In this document: in pieces, positions 59,533 through 64,000 of the stretch
How positions within the stretch are numbered: the stretch's first letter is position 1
Layout of the letters: each line of letters starts with the position of its first letter
Source of the DNA: Stutzerimonas stutzeri
GTDB taxonomy: Bacteria; Pseudomonadota; Gammaproteobacteria; Pseudomonadales; Pseudomonadaceae
NCBI RefSeq assembly: GCF_024448895.1
Contig: NZ_JAMOIC010000012.1
Span: 62,001-126,000 of the forward strand
Direction: 5' to 3'
DNA length: 64,000 nucleotides
The notes under the pieces: model-generated
Told to the model about the DNA's origin: nothing
The model's database searches: none
The model's input: the letters and a program-made list of their open reading frames with translations, nothing else
Position numbers and translations under genes: made by a program

Positions 59533-60231
59533 ATGTTCGTTTCCATCCCCCGCAGCATTGCGCTGCTGGCCTGCGTGGCCTGCCTTCCCGCTGTCGCCGA
59601 CGAGCCGCGCTACAACCAGATTTCCCTGCGCGCCGAGGCCACCAGCGAAGTGGCTCATGACCGCATGCACGTCACGCTGTATAGCGAAGCCCAGCATCAG
59701 GACCCGGCGCAGCTGGCCGCACAAACGACCGAAGCCATGAACAAGGCACTGCAGCGCGCCCGCCAGGCTAAGGGTGTAGTGGTCAGCCAGGGTAGCCGCA
59801 GCAGCTACCCGGTCTACGAAGAAAAGGGCCAGCAGATCACCGCCTGGCGCGAGCGTGCCGAGTTGCGACTGGAAAGTGGTGACTTTGCAGTGCTGTCCAA
59901 GCTGACGGGCGAACTGATGCAGGACCTGAAGATGGGCAGCATGCATTTCAGCGTCTCCGACGGCATCCGAAAGCAGAACGAAGACAGCCTGCTCAAAGAT
60001 GCCGTCGCTGCTTTCCGTGCCCGTGCGCAGTTGGCCACCGAGGCGCTTGGAGGCTCCGACTACCGAATCGTCAACCTAAACCTTGGAAGCAGCGGCGGCG
60101 GCTATCAGCCCGAAATGCGCAACTTCGCCATGAAGAGCAGCATGGATGCCATGCCGACACCAGACGTCGAGGCCGGCACCAGGCAAATCAGCATCAATGC
60201 CGAGGGCGTTATCGAAGTACAGATGCCCTGA
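59533..60231 (+). CDS. SIMPL (DUF541) domain periplasmic protein
   Basis: A 232-residue exported protein (signal ending LPAVADEP) of the SIMPL family. It has the repeat pattern EATSEVAHDRMHVTLYSEAQHQDPAQLAAQ and YPVYEEKGQQITAWRERAELRLESGD. The family has been linked to stress tolerance and oligomer formation, but its function is not known here. Confidence 0.88.
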   Translation: MFVSIPRSIALLACVACLPAVADEPRYNQISLRAEATSEVAHDRMHVTLYSEAQHQDPAQLAAQTTEAMNKALQRARQAKGVVVSQGSRSSYPVYEEKGQQITAWRERAELRLESGDFAVLSKLTGELMQDLKMGSMHFSVSDGIRKQNEDSLLKDAVAAFRARAQLATEALGGSDYRIVNLNLGSSGGGYQPEMRNFAMKSSMDAMPTPDVEAGTRQISINAEGVIEVQMP

Positions 60232-60387
60232 TATATCTGCCGGGCCGCTCAAGACGGACCAAATCTTCTGCTCTGCCCAACGGCTTTCCGCATCATCTCG
60301 AAACATCGTTAATGCGCCTTCCCGCCACGCTTAAGCGAGGCGGGAAGCCGTCCTGATACATCTCGCAACAAGATACGAAAGATTCTC

Positions 60388-60406
60388 TACTGCGAATCAC
60401 TATCAT
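60388..60406 (+). promoter_or_regulatory. Possible degenerate Fur box
   Basis: The right half AATCACTATCAT matches the Fur consensus (ATCATTATC) at most positions; the left half is weak. It lies just before the TonB-dependent receptor. Confidence 0.3.
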
Positions 60407-60443
60407 GCGCGTCGACCCGACTATTGATGTCATGGAGACACGC

Positions 60444-62558
60444 ATGCGCATACCCTTCAATCGCACTGCATTGGCAGGCGCTCTTATTGCCATTAGCGCC
60501 CCGCTGATGGCCAACACTGATTCCGTCGACCTGGGCGATGTAGTCGTCAGTGCGTCCGGCTTCGAGCAGAAGATCACCGAAGCTCCCGCCAGTATCAGCG
60601 TGATCGGTCGCGAAGAGCTTCAGCGCAAGCGTGTCACCAGCCTTGCCGACGCCCTTCAGGATGTGGAAGGCGTCGACGTCGGCGGAACCGTTGGCAAAAC
60701 CGGCGGCATGAACATCAGCATTCGCGGCATGCCCAGCGACTACACCCTGATTCTCATCGATGGCCGTCGGCAGAACGCCGCAGGCAGCGTCACGCCGAAC
60801 GGCTTTGGCGAGACGTCCACCAGTTTCATGCCGCCGGTAGCTTCAATAGAACGCATCGAAGTCATCCGCGGCCCCATGTCGACGCTCTACGGCTCTGATG
60901 CCATGGGCGGTGTGATCAACATCATCACGCGTAAAGTCGGCAAGCAATGGCACGGCTCTGCGTCGGTCGAGAGCACTTTCCAGCAACATGACGAGTACGG
61001 TGATGGCCACGGGACCAATCTCTACCTCAGCGGGCCACTGGTGGAGGATCGGCTGGGGCTCACGCTGCGCGGTAATTACATCGAGCGCGACGAGTCGAAC
61101 ATCCGCTACTCGGACGTCGACAACAACGAAGTTACGCCCTGGATGGGCCGCAACCCGGTCGAATCCGATATCTACAATGCTGGCGGGCGCCTGACGTTCA
61201 CCCCCAACGCCGATCACGATGTGAGCCTCGATTACGAAGTCGGCAAGCAGCGGTATGACAACAGCGAAGGTCAGCTGGGCACCCTTGGCAATCAGGGCTA
61301 CTCCGACGAACAACGTTATGAACGCGAGCAGTACTACGTCGCGCATACCGGCCGTTTTGCATTCGGCACGCTGGAATCAAGCCTGACTCGCAATACCACT
61401 GAAACCATTGGCCGCATCATCCCGGTACCTGCCGGCGAGCCGCTACGTGATCGAACGCTGGAGACGGAGAACACCATCTTCGACACCAAATTCATCACGC
61501 ACCTTGGCAACCATGCAGTAACCGTTGGCGGCCAATGGTGGGATGCAGAGATGGTCGATGGTGTTATCGACGACACCTTCAAGCACCGCATGACGGCCCT
61601 GTTCATCGAAGACGAATGGCGTCTGCGTGACGATCTGGCGCTGACCCTTGGCGTACGACGCGACGATCACGATCAGTTCGGTAGCCAGCTCAGCCCGCGC
61701 GCTTACGTCGTCTGGAACACCAGTGATAACTGGACGATGAAAGGCGGCATGAGTCAGGGTTTCAAAGCGCCACGCCTCGAACAGCTGGCCGATGGCATCA
61801 ATGGATTCGGCCGCCAGGGAACACTGCCGTTGATTGGTAACCCCGACCTGCAACCGGAAACCAGCACCAGCAGCGAGTTCGGTGTTTATTTCGATAGCCT
61901 TGAGGGTTTCAGTGCCAACGCCACGCTGTTCCACAACAAATTCGAGGACAAGATTTCCTCGACGACAGTGGACAATTGTCAGGTAACAGCCAGTGCCGGC
62001 TGCGTCGATATCGGCCCTGGCTGGGATAACGTTGCGCCTACGTTCAACAGAAGCATCAATGTCGACGAAGCAGTGACCCAGGGCGTCGAGCTGGCCAGTC
62101 GCATGCAACTGGCACCGCGCTGGTCACTGAGCGCCAACTACACCTACACCGACAGTGAACAGAAGAGCGGCGCCAACAAGGGGCGGCCACTCAGCGACAC
62201 CCCTGAACACTTGGTCAACGCCTCACTCAACTGGCAAGCCACGGACCGCGTGAGCGCCTGGCTACGCGGGGAATACAGAAGCGAGCGCGCGCGCAACACT
62301 ACCAACAGCATCAACTATGCCGAAGAGGCCTTCGGTGATTACAAGGCGTATAGCCTTTTCCACCTCGGAGGCAGCTATCAGGCGACCGAGGCGCTTTCTC
62401 TCAACGCAACGATATACAACCTGTTCGATAAGGATTTCCTCGACTACGAGCCCTATACGAATGTCGTCCGAGGCCAGTCTGAGCTTGCCTATGACAACGC
62501 GTACAACAACAGCCAGGAACGCCGTCGACTGTGGCTTTCTGCAACCTACAACTTCTGA
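60444..62558 (+). CDS. TonB-dependent outer-membrane receptor, FepA/CirA type
   Basis: A 704-residue receptor with a signal peptide (LAGALIAISAPLMA) and a TonB box region (DLGDVVVSASG). The plug domain has ISIRGMPSDYTLILIDGRRQN and IERIEVIRGPMSTLYGSDAMGGVINII. A 22-strand barrel follows and ends in the terminal Phe (LWLSATYNF). It resembles catecholate siderophore/colicin I receptors. The ligand is not certain; the downstream genes suggest reduction or metal handling. Confidence 0.9.
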   Translation: MRIPFNRTALAGALIAISAPLMANTDSVDLGDVVVSASGFEQKITEAPASISVIGREELQRKRVTSLADALQDVEGVDVGGTVGKTGGMNISIRGMPSDYTLILIDGRRQNAAGSVTPNGFGETSTSFMPPVASIERIEVIRGPMSTLYGSDAMGGVINIITRKVGKQWHGSASVESTFQQHDEYGDGHGTNLYLSGPLVEDRLGLTLRGNYIERDESNIRYSDVDNNEVTPWMGRNPVESDIYNAGGRLTFTPNADHDVSLDYEVGKQRYDNSEGQLGTLGNQGYSDEQRYEREQYYVAHTGRFAFGTLESSLTRNTTETIGRIIPVPAGEPLRDRTLETENTIFDTKFITHLGNHAVTVGGQWWDAEMVDGVIDDTFKHRMTALFIEDEWRLRDDLALTLGVRRDDHDQFGSQLSPRAYVVWNTSDNWTMKGGMSQGFKAPRLEQLADGINGFGRQGTLPLIGNPDLQPETSTSSEFGVYFDSLEGFSANATLFHNKFEDKISSTTVDNCQVTASAGCVDIGPGWDNVAPTFNRSINVDEAVTQGVELASRMQLAPRWSLSANYTYTDSEQKSGANKGRPLSDTPEHLVNASLNWQATDRVSAWLRGEYRSERARNTTNSINYAEEAFGDYKAYSLFHLGGSYQATEALSLNATIYNLFDKDFLDYEPYTNVVRGQSELAYDNAYNNSQERRRLWLSATYNF

Positions 62559-62692
62559 TAACCCCGCTGCAGCGTGCGGCACCGGCTTTCCGGTGCCGCA
62601 CCAATGCGAATGTATGTCTTCTGTAAATTCTTGGCATTTAGCCGCACCCGAACTTTAGAATCCCCGTTCCGCCCTGTTACTCAAGGATCTCC

Positions 62693-63286
62693 ATGCAGCT
62701 CTGGCTCGGCACGCTTCGCCAATGGCACTGGATCAGCTCGGCGCTGTGCCTGGTCGGGATGCTGTTGTTTGCGGTCACGGGCATCACGCTCAACCATGCC
62801 GCGCAGATCGAGGCCAAACCTGTCGTCATCGAACGCCAGGCGGTGCTGCCGGCGGCTCTTCAAGAAAGCCTGCAAGCACAAACGCCAATAAGCGGTTTGC
62901 CTGGCCCCCTGCGCCAGTGGATCGAGAGCCAACTGGACCTGGACCTCGATGAGCGCGAAGCCGAATGGACGGATGGCGAACTCTATGTCGCCCTGCCCCG
63001 CCCCGGTGGCGATGCCTGGCTGAGCCTGGACGTCGAGAGCGGCGAGCTGCTTTATGAATCCACCGACCGCGGCTGGATTTCCTACCTGAACGACCTGCAC
63101 AAAGACCGCAACACTGGCGGCGCCTGGAGCTGGTTCATCGATATCTTCGCCGCAGCCTGCGTGGTGTTCAGCCTCACGGGCCTGCTGTTGCTGCAGCGCC
63201 ACGCCGCGGGCCGCCCGACAACCTGGCCGCTTGTCGGAGCAGGCCTGGTCATACCCGTGCTGCTTGCGCTGCTGTTCATTCATTAA
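62693..63286 (+). CDS. PepSY-associated TM helix protein
   Basis: A 197-residue protein with a first span (SALCLVGMLLFAVTGITLNH), a PepSY-like periplasmic region, and two C-terminal spans (IFAAACVVFSLTGLLLLQ, GLVIPVLLALLFI). The HxW/ITLNH pattern is that of PepSY-TM proteins linked to siderophore-receptor genes, some of them putative iron reductases. It follows the receptor by 134 bases. Confidence 0.85.
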   Translation: MQLWLGTLRQWHWISSALCLVGMLLFAVTGITLNHAAQIEAKPVVIERQAVLPAALQESLQAQTPISGLPGPLRQWIESQLDLDLDEREAEWTDGELYVALPRPGGDAWLSLDVESGELLYESTDRGWISYLNDLHKDRNTGGAWSWFIDIFAAACVVFSLTGLLLLQRHAAGRPTTWPLVGAGLVIPVLLALLFIH

Positions 63287-63295
63287 GGATTTGCG

Positions 63296-63805
63296 ATGCG
63301 TAAAACCCTGCTGTTACCCCTTGCCCTGCTCGGCACGCCATTGATGGCGGCGGAGCTCAACGTATCAGTCGAGATTCCCCGATTGCAGGTGGCCGAATAC
63401 CACCGTCCCTATGTCGCGCTCTGGTTGGAAAAAACCGACCAGAGCCACGTGGCCGATCTGGCCGTCTGGTACGACGTCAAGCTCAAGGACAAGGAAGGCG
63501 AAAAGTGGCTCAAGGACTTGCGCCAGTGGTGGCGACGCAGCGGCCGTAGTCTTGAACTGCCTGTCGATGGCGTCAGCGCCGCGACCCGAGCGGTCGGCAG
63601 CCACACACTGACATTCGATGACAGCAAGGCGCCCCTCAAGGATCTGCCGCCAGGCGACTACCGTCTGGTCGTCGAGGCCGCGCGGGAGGTAGGTGGTCGC
63701 GAGCTGCTGCGCGTTCCGTTCAGCTGGCCGGCCACGGCGAAACAGACTCACAAAGCTCAGGGCGAAAGCGAACTGGGCGCCATCTCCCTCACCCTCAAAC
63801 CCTGA
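63296..63805 (+). CDS. DUF2271 periplasmic protein
   Basis: A 169-residue exported protein (signal [18 protein letters not shown], mature start AELNV) of the DUF2271 family: [26 protein letters not shown] and [26 protein letters not shown] are conserved. The function is not known. It starts 9 bases after the PepSY gene. Confidence 0.87.
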   Translation: MRKTLLLPLALLGTPLMAAELNVSVEIPRLQVAEYHRPYVALWLEKTDQSHVADLAVWYDVKLKDKEGEKWLKDLRQWWRRSGRSLELPVDGVSAATRAVGSHTLTFDDSKAPLKDLPPGDYRLVVEAAREVGGRELLRVPFSWPATAKQTHKAQGESELGAISLTLKP

Positions 63806-63833
63806 CCTCGAACCTCATACAAGGAAGCCCACG

Positions 63834-64000
63834 ATGAAAACCGCAATGAAGTGGACCGCCCTGGCGCTCGCCGTCTGCCTGCCACTCTCGGCTCAGGCAC
63901 ACCGCGCCTGGATGTTGCCGTCCGCCACCGTGTTGTCTGGCGAGGATCCCTGGGTGACGGTTGATGCCGCGGTCTCCAACGACCTGTTCTACTTCGAGCA
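63834..64000 (+). CDS. DUF4198 periplasmic protein, N-terminal fragment
   Basis: The first 55 codons, cut by the window end. [22 protein letters not shown] is a signal peptide, and [28 protein letters not shown] is the family's N-terminal signature. DUF4198 proteins are associated with metal (Ni/Co-type) or receptor operons. It follows the DUF2271 gene by 28 bases. Confidence 0.85.
   Translation, partial: MKTAMKWTALALAVCLPLSAQAHRAWMLPSATVLSGEDPWVTVDAAVSNDLFYFE

Overview
The window reads as chromosomal DNA of a high-GC gammaproteobacterium of the Pseudomonas/Stutzerimonas (P. stutzeri-like) group. Protein sequences and gene order match, from memory, the P. aeruginosa stretch from petA/rpsI/rplM through cysD, algW, hisCDG, murA, mla, kds/lpt, rpoN, ptsN/rapZ/ptsO, tldD, yhdP, rng, mreBCD and gatCAB to roxSR. 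Nearly all of it is core housekeeping sequence. The species is an inference; no rRNA or tRNA gene was seen.

Layout. 1-3.2 kb: cytochrome bc1 (petB 5' end, petA), ribosomal proteins S9 and L13, and a Tas-like aldo/keto reductase. 3.2-8.9 kb: an ECF-type permease, yacG, coaE and the type IV pilus genes pilD, pilC, pilB. 8.9-13.1 kb: an accessory block at the pilA position. It has a 61-residue pilin that ends after the N-terminal helix, a separate secreted 143-residue protein with its own signal peptide, a terminator, then an ABC-2 permease, a periplasmic TPR-like protein and an ABC ATPase. REP-like repeats lie on both sides, in opposite orientation. 13.1-18.9 kb: ytoQ, cysD-cysNC (sulfate activation), a Nif3-family gene and algW. 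19-27.5 kb (minus strand): mlaFEDCB, a PsiE-family gene, ibaG, murA and hisGDC. 27.8-34.9 kb (plus strand): kdsD, kdsC, lptCAB, rpoN, hpf, ptsN, rapZ, ptsO. 34.9-48 kb: pmbA, darP/yjgA, tldD, a nitrilase-family gene, yhdP, rng, maf, mreDCB. 48.3-54.4 kb: gatCAB, an RlpA-like lipoprotein and two tandem Ca2+/Na+ antiporter paralogues. 54.5-60.2 kb: a bactofilin, a coiled-coil membrane protein, an M23 peptidase, an AEC transporter, RoxR/RoxS-type redox regulators and a SIMPL protein. 60.4-64 kb: a TonB-dependent receptor followed by PepSY-, DUF2271- and DUF4198-type genes, the last cut by the window edge.

The most unusual part is the split-pilin cassette (about 9.3-12.9 kb). A pilin of only 52 mature residues followed by a separate exported protein is the PilA-N/PilA-C arrangement known from Geobacter and relatives. 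Here it replaces the usual roughly 140-150 residue Pseudomonas PilA, next to pilB and under a sigma-54-type promoter. The three downstream genes look like one ABC transport unit, and the middle one ends in a segment resembling the C-terminus of pseudopilins, which hints at a role in handling pilin subunits. No assay, search or computation was run; all calls come from reading the sequence and general knowledge of the families.
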